A stretch of 64,000 nt of DNA from Bifidobacterium oedipodis (lineage in GTDB: Bacteria; Actinomycetota; Actinomycetes; Actinomycetales; Bifidobacteriaceae), in NCBI RefSeq assembly GCF_012932425.1, contig NZ_JAAIII010000003.1, positions 366,649 through 430,648 on the forward strand. The letters are read 5' to 3'. Shown one piece after another: positions 11,534 through 19,821 of the stretch (position 1 is its first letter; every line of letters begins with the position of its first letter). The notes beneath the pieces are model-generated. The model did not search any database, was not told the DNA's origin, and saw only the letters and a list, made by a program, of their open reading frames with translations. The position numbers were made by a program, and so were the translations under genes.

Positions 11534-12517
11534 CTATTCCTTGACTGCGCCGGCGGCAAGGCCGGACTGCCAATACTTCTGCAGCATCAGAAACGCAATC
11601 ACCAGAGGAACGATGGTAATCAGCGAGCCCGTAATCACCAAATTCTGAATGGCCTGGCCGCCGGCGGTGCTCGCCTGGTCCTTCCACTGGTTCAAGCCAA
11701 TGGTCAGTGGGTACCAGTCCTGGTCCTTCAACATGATCAACGGCAGGAAGTAGTTGTTCCACGTCGCCACAATCGTGAACAACGCGGTCGTCACGATGCC
11801 CGGGGCGAGCAGCGGCAGACTGATCTGCCAGAACGTGCGCCATTCACCGGCACCGTCCACACGGGCCGCTTCCAAGAGCTCATCCGGCACGGCTTGGTCG
11901 GAGAAAATCCACATCAAGTACAGGCCGAAGGTGGAGACGAGGCTCGGGATGATCATTGCGGCGGGTGTATTGGTCAGGTTCAGCTTGGCGAACAGCAGGA
12001 ACTGCGGCACGGCCAGCGCGATGCCCGGCACCGAAATCGCACCGATGATGATAGCGAAGCAAGCTTTGCGGCCGGGGAAGCGGAACTTGGCCAACGCGTA
12101 GCCACCCATAATGGAAAGCAGGGTCGCGCCGCCCGCGCCCACCACCACATAGAGGATGGTGTTGATGAACCAGCGGCCGAAAATGCCATCCTGATAGGTG
12201 AACACCGTGACGATATTGTCCCACAAAGCGAACGTCTTGCCGAAGCCCAAGCCGAAGGTCGAAGTGAAGTCCGCCTGTGTTTTGGTGGCGTTGATCAGCA
12301 AATACAGGAACGGGAACAGGCAGTAGATTGCCATAATCGAGCAGACAAGCGTCAGCGCGATCGAGCGCGTGGGATTCGCGGGGTTGGAGAAGCCGTTCTT
12401 GGCGCTGCGCTTGCGCTCGGCCTTTTCGTCGGCCGCAACTCGCTTGGCGCGTTCCTTTTCGGCCTTTTTCGCGGCCTTTTCCTGTTCTTTCAGGCTCATG
12501 GCAGTAGTGGTGCTCAT
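11534..12517 (-). CDS. ABC sugar transporter permease, MalG type (cassette 2, GosE-like)
   Basis: A 327-residue permease with a charged N-terminal tail, six membrane segments and the EAA loop EAARVDGAGEWRTFWQISLP. It starts 1 bp after the stop of the preceding permease gene, exactly as in cassette 1. It is nearly colinear with the cassette 1 permease, with no length difference; the membrane core is almost identical and differences concentrate in residues 1-70. It should form the transmembrane channel with the product of 12519-13436 and accept galacto-oligosaccharides from the binding protein at 13548-14897. Confidence 0.93.
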   Translation of the reverse strand: MSTTTAMSLKEQEKAAKKAEKERAKRVAADEKAERKRSAKNGFSNPANPTRSIALTLVCSIMAIYCLFPFLYLLINATKTQADFTSTFGLGFGKTFALWDNIVTVFTYQDGIFGRWFINTILYVVVGAGGATLLSIMGGYALAKFRFPGRKACFAIIIGAISVPGIALAVPQFLLFAKLNLTNTPAAMIIPSLVSTFGLYLMWIFSDQAVPDELLEAARVDGAGEWRTFWQISLPLLAPGIVTTALFTIVATWNNYFLPLIMLKDQDWYPLTIGLNQWKDQASTAGGQAIQNLVITGSLITIVPLVIAFLMLQKYWQSGLAAGAVKE

Positions 12518-12518
12518 G

Positions 12519-13436
12519 TTACTTCATCTGCTCCTTCATGCTCTTGAGCTGCACGATATAGGCGATTGTCATCGTGATAATGGCCATCACGATTGCCAGC
12601 GCCGCCGCGTAATTCGACTGGTTGCCGGTGAAGCTCAGGTTGTACGCATACATATTCGGCGTGTAATACGTCGTGATCGCATTGCCCGGAACCATGTTCT
12701 GCAACACGGAAGGCTCGTTGAACAGCTGGAACGAGCCGATAATCGAGAAAATCACCGTAATCGCCAGCGAACCCTTAAGCTCAGGCAGCTTGATTTTCTT
12801 AACGATGTCCCATTCGGTGGCACCGTCGATGGACGCGGCCTCATACAGGGAGTGAGGGATGGTGGACAATGCGCTGTAGAAGATCAGCATGTTGTAGCCG
12901 GTGAATTCCCACGTGTTGATGTTGGCAATAGAGGCCAGCAGCACGTTGGGCTCCAGCACGTCGATGTTGGTGCCCAATAGGTCGTTGAGCGAGCCGACCA
13001 AACCATATTTCGCGCCGTATACGAAACCCCACACCATAGTGGAAACCACAGCAGGCACCGCGTAGGGCAGGAAGGTGGCGATACGGAAGAACTTGGTGCC
13101 ATGCAGCTTCATCGAGTCCAGCGCCAAGGCCATGGCCGCCGACAGGAACAGCATAATCGGCACTTGGAAGCAGGTGAAGATGGCCACACGACCCACGGCC
13201 TGCCAGAAGTTCGTATCCGTAAGTAGTCGCGCATAGTTTTCCACTCCGACGAATTTCGTGCCGCCAATCATCTGGCGTTTGAAGAAACTGATGTAAATCG
13301 CGTACACGATCGGGATGATGAACACGAACACGAACACCACAGCGAAGGGGCCCATGAATTTCCAACCGCGCCAGTCGCGCTTGTGCTTGTTGACGGGAAT
13401 GCGAGACGCCGTCGTCGCCTGAACCTGTGCTGTCAT
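12519..13436 (-). CDS. ABC sugar transporter permease, MalF type (cassette 2, GosD-like)
   Basis: A 305-residue MalF-type permease. GGAGAGATT precedes the ATG. It has six predicted membrane segments and the EAA loop YEAASIDGATEWDIVKKIKLPE. Apart from the first ~25 residues it is close to the cassette 1 MalF-type permease. A stable stem-loop separates it from the binding-protein gene upstream, a common arrangement that leaves the binding protein more abundant than the membrane parts. Confidence 0.93.
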   Translation of the reverse strand: MTAQVQATTASRIPVNKHKRDWRGWKFMGPFAVVFVFVFIIPIVYAIYISFFKRQMIGGTKFVGVENYARLLTDTNFWQAVGRVAIFTCFQVPIMLFLSAAMALALDSMKLHGTKFFRIATFLPYAVPAVVSTMVWGFVYGAKYGLVGSLNDLLGTNIDVLEPNVLLASIANINTWEFTGYNMLIFYSALSTIPHSLYEAASIDGATEWDIVKKIKLPELKGSLAITVIFSIIGSFQLFNEPSVLQNMVPGNAITTYYTPNMYAYNLSFTGNQSNYAAALAIVMAIITMTIAYIVQLKSMKEQMK

Positions 13437-13463
13437 AATCTCTCCGAAAATCTGCCGGCGTCA

Positions 13464-13510
13464 GGATCCGTCTCCCTCATCCCCCTATCGAAAACGAAGG
13501 AGACGAATCC
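13464..13510 (-). promoter_or_regulatory. Intra-operon stem-loop between binding protein and permease
   Basis: Plus-strand GGATCCGTCTCC at 13464-13475 pairs with GGAGACGAATCC at 13499-13510 with one mismatch (12 positions, 23-nt loop). No T run follows, so partial termination or protection of the upstream mRNA is more likely than full termination. Confidence 0.55.
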
Positions 13511-13547
13511 AAGCCGATATTGCACTGTGCTGAACCGTTGCACCTGA

Positions 13548-14897
13548 TTATTCGACGGTGACGGTGTAGCCCTGCTGGGTGCCGTGGTCGCCGAGCGCCT
13601 GGGCGTAGTTGGCCATGGCCTCCTCCAGCGTGATTTCGCCGGTGTAGGCCTTGGAGATCTGGTCACCGTAGGAGGACTGGGCGAACGGGTTGTACGGCAG
13701 GTACTGGAATTCGGTGACGGGCAGTTGGGCTGCGGCCGCCAGGACTTCGTTCACATTCTGGCCGCCGAAGAACTCGTTGACCTCCTTGTTGGCTTCCGCA
13801 TCCGGATCGGTGAAGCTGTCGGAGCTCAGGATGCGCTTGAGGGAGGGGAAGGTGCCGGTGGCGGCCATGGTGTCCGCGCCATCGCCGTGGGTCAGGTATT
13901 CGATGAACTTGTAGGCGGCCGCCTGCTGCTTGGACTGGGAAACGACGGCGAGCGCGGAACCGCCATCTTCTGCGGAGACCTCATCGCCCGCGTTCCACTG
14001 CGGCAGAGTGCGCACGCGCCAGTTGCCGGCCTGGTCGGGAGCGCCGTTCATCAGGTTGATCGGCATCCAAGCGCCGATGGTCAGGGAGGCGAGGGTGCCG
14101 TCGTTGAGCTCGCGGTTCCAATCGTCGGACCAGTTCGGCGTCTTGGTGTCCACCAGATCCTCGTCGATCAGCTTTTGCACGAATTCAACATACTTGGTCA
14201 TGCCTTCGTCATGCATGTTGATGGTGATGTTCTCGCCGTCAACCTTCCACGGCTGGGCGCCGGCCTGCCATGCCTGCGCGGTGAAGGGCTGGTAGTCGTT
14301 TTCCGTGCCGGCCATATTGGTGATATACGAACCGGTGACGCGAATCTTCTTGGCGGCCTCGTAGTAGTCGTCCCAGGTTTCGATCGATTCGGCGTCCACA
14401 CCGGCCTTGTCGAACACGGCCTTGTTATAGAAGAACATTTCCGGGCCGGAATCGATGGGCAGGGCGTAGGGTTCGCCGTTGTATTGCAGCTTGTTCCACG
14501 GGCCGGCCGCGTAATCATCCTTGAGATCGGCCGCACCGAACTCCTTCAAACTCACCAGGCCACCAGTCACTGCGAACTGGGTGACCGTGGGGTCTTCGAG
14601 CATCACTACATCGGGCGCGCCGTTGCCGGCTTCGATGGCGTTGGACAGTGCGGTGGACGTATCTGCTGCGGTGCCGGTGTTGTTGAATTTGACGGTGATG
14701 CCCGGGTTCGCCTCTTCGAAGTCGGCGATAAGATCCTTCATGGTGTTGCCGGAGTCCCAACCCCAGAACACCAGTTCGGCCTTGTCGGCATCGCCCAGGT
14801 TGGCTTCGGCGTTGTTCGCGTCATTGCCACAGGCTGCCATGCCGACCAGCGTGGCCGCGGCGGCCGTCGCCGCAATGAACTTCTTACCGTTACGCAT
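13548..14897 (-). CDS. ABC sugar-binding lipoprotein, extracellular family 1 (GosC-like)
   Basis: A 449-residue secreted lipoprotein. The N-terminus (MRNGKKF then a hydrophobic stretch) ends in a lipobox GMAAC with Cys at about residue 23. The mature part is a family 1 solute-binding protein (ELVFWGWDSGNTM, VVMLEDPTVTQFA, GAWMPINLM). The start at 14897 has GGAG seven bases upstream; an ATG six codons earlier lacks this spacing. It is the first gene of the cassette 2 operon and delivers oligosaccharide to the permeases next door. Twin palindromes upstream at 15005-15044 probably bind the local LacI protein. It may also serve cassette 1, which has no binding protein. Confidence 0.93.
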   Translation of the reverse strand: MRNGKKFIAATAAAATLVGMAACGNDANNAEANLGDADKAELVFWGWDSGNTMKDLIADFEEANPGITVKFNNTGTAADTSTALSNAIEAGNGAPDVVMLEDPTVTQFAVTGGLVSLKEFGAADLKDDYAAGPWNKLQYNGEPYALPIDSGPEMFFYNKAVFDKAGVDAESIETWDDYYEAAKKIRVTGSYITNMAGTENDYQPFTAQAWQAGAQPWKVDGENITINMHDEGMTKYVEFVQKLIDEDLVDTKTPNWSDDWNRELNDGTLASLTIGAWMPINLMNGAPDQAGNWRVRTLPQWNAGDEVSAEDGGSALAVVSQSKQQAAAYKFIEYLTHGDGADTMAATGTFPSLKRILSSDSFTDPDAEANKEVNEFFGGQNVNEVLAAAAQLPVTEFQYLPYNPFAQSSYGDQISKAYTGEITLEEAMANYAQALGDHGTQQGYTVTVE

Positions 14898-15272
14898 ATG
14901 CGTTCTCCTTCGCATCTTCCCCTCCTGCCCTCGTTGGCCAGGCTTGGGACGTTATGTGTGGTTATTCCGCTGGAATCGGCCACGCTCGCTCCTGTTCGGA
15001 GTGATACACCCGTGTACCAGTGGTTACGATGATACACCCGTGTACCACAGATGCAAAATTCAGGCAGACACGCCTCAAATATCAACGTTTCCAGCTGGTC
15101 TACGGCTGTACCACCGCTGTCCAAGTATCAGTCCAGCAACCAGTCAGGAATGAAACGCTAGGAATTATGCGTCAGAAAACTTCGCGCACAACACAATTGT
15201 GGCGTTGGACAACATAATCCAACGCCACAATGCAACAGACTAAAAAAACCGAACGGTTTCCGCTCAGAACAA
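14898..15272. promoter_or_regulatory. Promoter region of cassette 2 with twin operators
   Basis: The 375-bp gap upstream of the binding-protein gene holds an 18-bp direct repeat, TGATACACCCGTGTACCA, at 15002-15019 and 15030-15047. Each copy contains the palindrome TACAC-CC-GTGTA and the copies are 28 bp apart. A related half-site (GGCTGTACCA) follows near 15105. A strong hairpin at 15196-15231 closes the region. Confidence 0.65.
15196..15231 (-). terminator. 14-bp perfect hairpin downstream of the dehydrogenase gene
   Basis: ATTGTGGCGTTGGA and TCCAACGCCACAAT form a perfect 14-bp stem with an 8-nt loop, 41 bp beyond the dehydrogenase stop codon. The T run is poor on either strand, so termination is likely but not proven. 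Confidence 0.6.
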
Positions 15273-16073
15273 TCAGGCCGTACGGAATACCTTGGTATAG
15301 GAGCCTTCGGCTCGCGGACGCACCACAATCGAATCGATATCCACGGTATCGGGCTGAGCCAGCGCCCATCGCACGCATTCGGCGATATCCTCGGCCTTAA
15401 GCGGATTCGGCACGCCTGCATACACGGAGGCGGCACGATCCGCGTCTCCCCCAAAGCGCTTCAGCGAGAATTCCTCGGTTTGCACCATGCCCGGCGAAAT
15501 ATCCACGATACGCACCGGCTCGCCAACCTGCTCCAAGCGCAGCACGCGCGCCATCACACGCTCGGCGAACTTCGAGGCACAATACCCTGCACCGCCTTCA
15601 TAGGGTTCAATGCCGGCGGTGGACGAAATTACCAGCACCGTGCCTTCGGTACGTTTCAACGCCGGCAGCAGCTTCTGTGTGATGCGCAACGTACCGATTA
15701 CATTGAGCTCGTACATGCCGCGCCAATCATCCAGATTCGCAGTGGCCACCGGATCCTTGCCAAATGCCGCCCCAGCACAATTGACCAACGCCTTGACTTC
15801 GCCTGCGGCAAGCACCTGATCAACGGCCGCCTGTGTGGAGGCTTCATCGGTGATGTCGGCGACCGCATAGGTCACCACGTCACTGCCCTGTTCAGCATTC
15901 ACTTCGTCAGCGAGCGCACGCAACTTCTCTTCGCGACGAGCCAGCGCCACTACCTGCCAGCCATCAGCGGCCAAGGTACGCACCGTCGCCGCACCAATGC
16001 CACTGGATGCGCCCGTCACCACTGCGCGATGACAGTTCTTTACATTAGATTCAGTATTGCAATTGTTTTCCAT
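15273..16073 (-). CDS. Short-chain dehydrogenase/reductase (SDR, YdfG-like)
   Basis: A 266-residue classical SDR. The Rossmann motif TGASSGIGAA is near residue 20, NCAG near 110, catalytic Ser in VISSTAG and YCASKFA (YxxxK) near 160. The C-terminal half resembles NADP-dependent 3-hydroxy-acid/serine dehydrogenases of the YdfG type. The protein is cytosolic and about average length for the family. Some of the first residues before HRAVVTGASSG may not be translated. It is followed by a hairpin and preceded by the restriction gene, with no functional link evident; the precise substrate is unknown. Confidence 0.85.
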   Translation of the reverse strand: MENNCNTESNVKNCHRAVVTGASSGIGAATVRTLAADGWQVVALARREEKLRALADEVNAEQGSDVVTYAVADITDEASTQAAVDQVLAAGEVKALVNCAGAAFGKDPVATANLDDWRGMYELNVIGTLRITQKLLPALKRTEGTVLVISSTAGIEPYEGGAGYCASKFAERVMARVLRLEQVGEPVRIVDISPGMVQTEEFSLKRFGGDADRAASVYAGVPNPLKAEDIAECVRWALAQPDTVDIDSIVVRPRAEGSYTKVFRTA

Positions 16074-16082
16074 ATGACATCC

Positions 16083-16997
16083 TTACTTTGCATTACGACC
16101 GAATGCGTATGCTTGGGTTAGTCCCTCAAGCGTTGACCCAATTCCTTCCTCAGTATCAGTGATAAGCTTCTCATTAGATTGAGAAGCATTGGACACAAAT
16201 GAAAGATAATCTGATTCATTCAGCAAATCATCTGGCACATCTTGCTTTGTTCCCTCACGAATCACATCAATAAGTTCAGGCCAATAAGTTACGATTTCGC
16301 CCTTTATTCGTTTTGCATTCATTCGATACCATACACGCGCATCATGATCTTGTCTATATCCTTTTCCTGAAGAATTCTCTGTGTTTGATTTATTTTTAAT
16401 TTGAATAAAACAGCTGCAATCAGTATTACAAAAGTCAACTGCAGTCAGCACTTCTCCACGGCACCATATCCAGCCATAATCTTTAGCTTTGAAAGCAATA
16501 TACTCTTCCAACAAGTTTCCGCCGACATTCTCCGCCGACATAAACAAGTTATGATGCCACGCATATTCTCCTGCCAAAGCGCCATTGTCACCCATATGCG
16601 CAGCAACAATAGCAATAAGAGCAGGATCTGTCGCAGCTTGTTTTGGTTTTGCCACTTGCTGCGACGGCAATCCACGATCCCATGCTGTTTTAAACTTTCT
16701 GACCCATTTCGAAAACCATAAATCCAGAAAAGCTGAAGGAGCTAAAGCCAAATCTTCTTTATTCATAGCAATGTTGGGACGATAACCACGCAACTCATCC
16801 TGCAGCAAGACTGGGAAAAGCGCTTTCATCTGCTTGTTCAGATCCATAGGGAAATCTGCATTCAAATCTCGTGGAAGCTGAATATCTACCACAGCAGAAA
16901 AACGTTTTTGTGCATAATCATCGTGTGAATTACACCAGTTTAGCGAATCAGATAACTTGTCGTAAACTTTTTCCTTACTGGCTCGCTCCTTGGGCAT
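16083..16997 (-). CDS. Type II restriction endonuclease, SinI-like
   Basis: A 304-residue protein next to a DNA cytosine methyltransferase. The segment AVDFCNTDCSCFIQIKNKSNTENSS (residues ~185-210) has the D...(Q)xK core of PD-(D/E)XK nucleases, and IQIKN.xNTENSS is the signature I associate with the SinI/AvaII-type (GGWCC) enzymes. Base composition is clearly more AT-rich than in the flanking genes, a sign of recent transfer. AAGGAGG precedes the start. It lies 106 bp downstream of the methyltransferase gene in the same direction, so methylation capacity is made first. The family call is from memory of the motif; recognition of GGWCC is inference. Confidence 0.65.
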   Translation of the reverse strand: MPKERASKEKVYDKLSDSLNWCNSHDDYAQKRFSAVVDIQLPRDLNADFPMDLNKQMKALFPVLLQDELRGYRPNIAMNKEDLALAPSAFLDLWFSKWVRKFKTAWDRGLPSQQVAKPKQAATDPALIAIVAAHMGDNGALAGEYAWHHNLFMSAENVGGNLLEEYIAFKAKDYGWIWCRGEVLTAVDFCNTDCSCFIQIKNKSNTENSSGKGYRQDHDARVWYRMNAKRIKGEIVTYWPELIDVIREGTKQDVPDDLLNESDYLSFVSNASQSNEKLITDTEEGIGSTLEGLTQAYAFGRNAK

Positions 16998-17103
16998 GAA
17001 AACCTCCTTGAATCATGCATCTGCTTCGACGGAGAAATCCGCGGACAAAGCCCTTCATAGGTATACTACGCCTTATCTGCGTATATTCAAACCAGCAATA
17101 TCA

Positions 17104-18456
17104 TCAAGCAAAATTCCAAGTCATATCCGACGTATGCAAATACCTCGAATACGGAAAGTCCTTCCAACATGGATCAATGGTCTCACCCCGCATATCAGCA
17201 AGAATGGTTCTGCCTATGGCTTCGCCTAATCTGATTGGAACAGCATTACCGATTTGTCGATATTGATCGGCAATGTCACCGGCGATCCACCATTCCTTCG
17301 GGAAACCCTGCACCGCTTTGTACTCTTCAACCGACAAAGGACGCTGCTCAACAGGGTGGCAAAGATCAGTTGCGGGCATGGTCGGGGAGGTAACCAGTGT
17401 CGGCGATGGTTTATTCATAGATAGACGTCGGTAGAACCCTGTTTTACCGCCTCCTAAGTAATAAGCCTTTCCCATCGCCTCGGGCTGAATCTCAGGAGGA
17501 AGATTGCGCCAATATTGTCCTTCCGAGAGCATCGCAAAGTATTTGAGTCTCTTTTGCGGAAACTGAGCATAATGTTGATTATCTGATTCAATCCCACGCA
17601 CGGCTTCGCCAAAAGTTCTCCACTTCGGCAATCCCCAACGCGAATCATCACTATGCGTCGGGGTAAGCCAACAACAACGGCTCCCATCTTCTTTGGCAAT
17701 GAGCACTACTCGTTCCCTGATCTGCGGAGCACCGAAATTCGCCGCGTTGTACAGATTAAAGGAGACTCCATATCCCATCCGCTTTAACCGATTGAGAATG
17801 ATGCGTAACGCTCCCCCTCGTATCGGCTCTTCACCTTGTGCAACTGGATATGATGTTGATAGCAGTCCTCGAACGTTTTCAATGACCAGATACCTAGGCC
17901 TCAGCTGTTCGGCCAATTCAAGATAGCGAAGAAAAACATTGCCACGTGGATCTGCGAACGCTCGTCGGGCACCCGCTGTGGAAAACGCCTGGCATGGCGG
18001 GCCTCCAAACATCACATCTATTTTCCTATTCTCCGGCAAACCCGCCATCTGAAGGACTTCTTCAGCAGAGATTTTGGAAATATCACCCAATAACGCAGCA
18101 TTCGGTCGATTGCGGGTAATGGTCATTCTGCATTCACGATTGTTCTCGCAATACAGCAGAGGCACTATTCCGGCTTGTTCCATTCCCAAATCAAGTCCGC
18201 CGGCACCAGAAAAGAACGACAAACCAACGATATCAGGAACATCCGTTGATATTCGTTGATGATCCTTCGCGGCAGGTATGAGATTATTAGCCTTCATATA
18301 TGTTTCCAACGCTGAACGTTGGAACACACGCCTAGAACCGGCCATGACATACGGTAAATCTCCAACATTGACCGCTCTGGTAACAACCGACGATGATACG
18401 CCCAATGCATCAGCTACTTCTTTCGCCGTAAGCAGTTTCTCCTGCTTCGTACCCAT
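17104..18456 (-). CDS. DNA (cytosine-5) methyltransferase with N-terminal HTH domain
   Basis: A 450-residue C5-MTase. Motif I FFSGAGGLDLG (residue ~80), motif IV GGPPCQAFS with catalytic Cys (~155), motif VI ENVRGL, motif VIII QIRERVVLI and motif X RQIGNAVP are all present; the target-recognition region lies between VIII and X. Ahead of the catalytic domain, residues ~8-55 (LTAKEVADALGVSSSVVTRAV, then RRVFQRSALETYM) form an excisionase/MerR-like helix-turn-helix. Fused HTH domains let some methyltransferases repress their own R-M promoter. The gene precedes the restriction gene and shares its AT-rich character. The start lacks an obvious ribosome site, so the N-terminus is somewhat uncertain. 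Confidence 0.93.
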   Translation of the reverse strand: MGTKQEKLLTAKEVADALGVSSSVVTRAVNVGDLPYVMAGSRRVFQRSALETYMKANNLIPAAKDHQRISTDVPDIVGLSFFSGAGGLDLGMEQAGIVPLLYCENNRECRMTITRNRPNAALLGDISKISAEEVLQMAGLPENRKIDVMFGGPPCQAFSTAGARRAFADPRGNVFLRYLELAEQLRPRYLVIENVRGLLSTSYPVAQGEEPIRGGALRIILNRLKRMGYGVSFNLYNAANFGAPQIRERVVLIAKEDGSRCCWLTPTHSDDSRWGLPKWRTFGEAVRGIESDNQHYAQFPQKRLKYFAMLSEGQYWRNLPPEIQPEAMGKAYYLGGGKTGFYRRLSMNKPSPTLVTSPTMPATDLCHPVEQRPLSVEEYKAVQGFPKEWWIAGDIADQYRQIGNAVPIRLGEAIGRTILADMRGETIDPCWKDFPYSRYLHTSDMTWNFA

Positions 18457-18590
18457 GAACGCACACCAACCAATCCAATAAAATCTATTGCAGTCTCCTC
18501 ACTGTATCAAGAGGACTATAAAAAATAAACTAAACATGTTTTCGCAGTCCCCTGTCTGTAGCTGCGTCGCGGAAGTCCTGTACATGCCAT
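18457..18590. other. Short intergenic gap, nothing recognised
   Basis: This AT-rich gap between the methyltransferase start and the pseudouridine synthase stop probably contains the promoter of the R-M operon. I see no convincing -10/-35 pair or terminator. Confidence 0.4.
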
Positions 18591-19385
18591 CTACGACACG
18601 TTCTCGCCGATTCCGATGCCCAGCAGCACACGGGAGATGAATACACGCTGCTCGCCGGTGATGGGATCGGTGAATTCCAGACGGCGGGCGACCAGTTCCA
18701 GCGGCTGAGTGAAGTCATCGTAGGGACGTTCAGTGATGCGCGGGTAGAAATCGTCGCCGACGATTGGCAGACCCAACGAGTTCATATGCACACGCAACTG
18801 ATGAGTTTTGCCAGTGTGCGGATGCAAGGTATATCGGGCAATGCCAGGAGCATACAATCCATCGCGCTCAATCACCGTCTCCGCATTAACAACGCCCGGC
18901 TCCTCATAAGCAGCCAAAATGCCACGCTGCTTAGTAATATGCGAGCGCCGCACAAGCGGAAACGGCCGCGGCGGCTCCAACAACGTCACCGTGCCATACC
19001 GCATACCGCCACGAAGATTCTTCGCCGCCTCACGCGGCGCACCCCCAACACGAATCGGCGCAAGCGGCGCCAAACATTCATACACCTTAGTAGCACGCCG
19101 CTCCTGAAACAGCATCTGATAGGCACCACGACAAGCCGGATCCCGCACAAACACCAAAACACCCGCAGTAAGCCGATCCAACCGATGCGCCGGAACAATA
19201 TCCGGTTCACCATACCGCTCACGAAGCCGCATCAAAGCCGTCTCGCGATACCACATCCCCCGCGGCATTGTAGCCAAAAAATGCGGCTTATCCACCACAA
19301 CAATCCGCTCATCCTCATACAACACCTCGCATTCAAACGGAATCCGAGGCTCCTCAACCACATACCGATGCCGCCGCCCACCCAT
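18591..19385 (-). CDS. RNA pseudouridine synthase, RluA family
   Basis: A 264-residue RluA-type enzyme with the start at 19385. HRLDRLTAGVLVF contains the catalytic Asp; HTGKTHQLRVHMNSLGLPIVGDDFYP is the conserved C-terminal RNA-binding segment. No S4 domain is present. The frame stays open almost 100 codons further, but that part lies in repeated DNA (19386-19676) and has no family similarity, so it was excluded. The chosen ATG has GGAAGGG 13 bases upstream, which is long, so a nearby alternative start is possible. Target rRNA or tRNA position unknown. Confidence 0.88.
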   Translation of the reverse strand: MGGRRHRYVVEEPRIPFECEVLYEDERIVVVDKPHFLATMPRGMWYRETALMRLRERYGEPDIVPAHRLDRLTAGVLVFVRDPACRGAYQMLFQERRATKVYECLAPLAPIRVGGAPREAAKNLRGGMRYGTVTLLEPPRPFPLVRRSHITKQRGILAAYEEPGVVNAETVIERDGLYAPGIARYTLHPHTGKTHQLRVHMNSLGLPIVGDDFYPRITERPYDDFTQPLELVARRLEFTDPITGEQRVFISRVLLGIGIGENVS

Positions 19386-19424
19386 AACCGCAACCAAACC
19401 CTTCCAACAAAAAACGTCCCGCAG

Positions 19425-19515
19425 CATTCCCACGAAACAAGCAAGCAGACCGCAAGTTTCCCACGAAACGAGCAGACGTCTCGCAACGTTTCCTACGAAA
19501 CGAGCAGGTGTCCGG
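19425..19515. repeat. Three direct repeats containing CACGAAAC(G/A)AGCA
   Basis: CACGAAACAAGCA (from 19431), CACGAAACGAGCA (from ~19462) and TACGAAACGAGCA (from ~19494) are spaced about 31 bp apart, and a fourth copy (GACGAAACGAGCAG) leads into the second inverted-repeat unit near 19702. They form the left part of the glmS-side repeat region. Confidence 0.6.
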
Positions 19516-19668
19516 CATGTCCTGTTCACGGGCGTAAAGCTTGGCCTGCTGAGCCGTCGTGGAACAGTCCAGTGGACTGTTCCACAGGCGAAGTGAGCAG
19601 CTCTGCTGCGAAGACTGCGCAGCAGTTGCCTGGAGCGGTCCCGAGAATAGGACATGCCGGACACCTGC
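19504..19668. repeat. Inverted-repeat unit 1 with inserted palindromic module
   Basis: 29-bp arms at 19504-19532 and 19640-19668 pair almost completely. The 107-bp interior begins GCGTAAAGCTTGGCCTG, as in unit 2, then carries about 75 bp not found in unit 2, centred on a perfect 23-bp palindrome at 19561-19583 (GGAACAGTCCA on one side, its complement on the other). Confidence 0.75.
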
Positions 19669-19711
19669 GGACACAAAACATAACAAATACTAAACGTTTA
19701 CGACGAAACGA

Positions 19712-19801
19712 GCAGGCGTCCGGCATATTCTGTTCACGGGCGTAAAGCTTGGCCTGAGCGGCCTAGAGCGATCCCGAGAATAGAATATGCCGGACGCCTG
19801 C
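19712..19801. repeat. Inverted-repeat unit 2, short form, next to glmS stop
   Basis: 29-bp arms at 19712-19740 and 19773-19801 enclose a 32-bp interior. The arms differ from unit 1 at matched positions on both sides, so pairing is kept. It ends 20 bp from the glmS stop codon and could fold in the glmS 3' untranslated region, though no T run follows. Confidence 0.75.
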
Positions 19802-19821
19802 GGACACCTGCGAAAAACAAC

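Noticed and set aside
10601..12547. 648-codon open frame on the plus strand
   Set aside because: Antisense to the GH42 and permease genes, crosses their boundary, no domain.
13584..15032. 482-codon open frame on the plus strand opposite the sugar-binding protein
   Set aside because: Antisense shadow; runs through the twin operator region.
19386..19676. N-terminal extension of the RluA protein
   Set aside because: The extra ~97 codons lie in repeated, palindromic DNA and have no similarity to the family.
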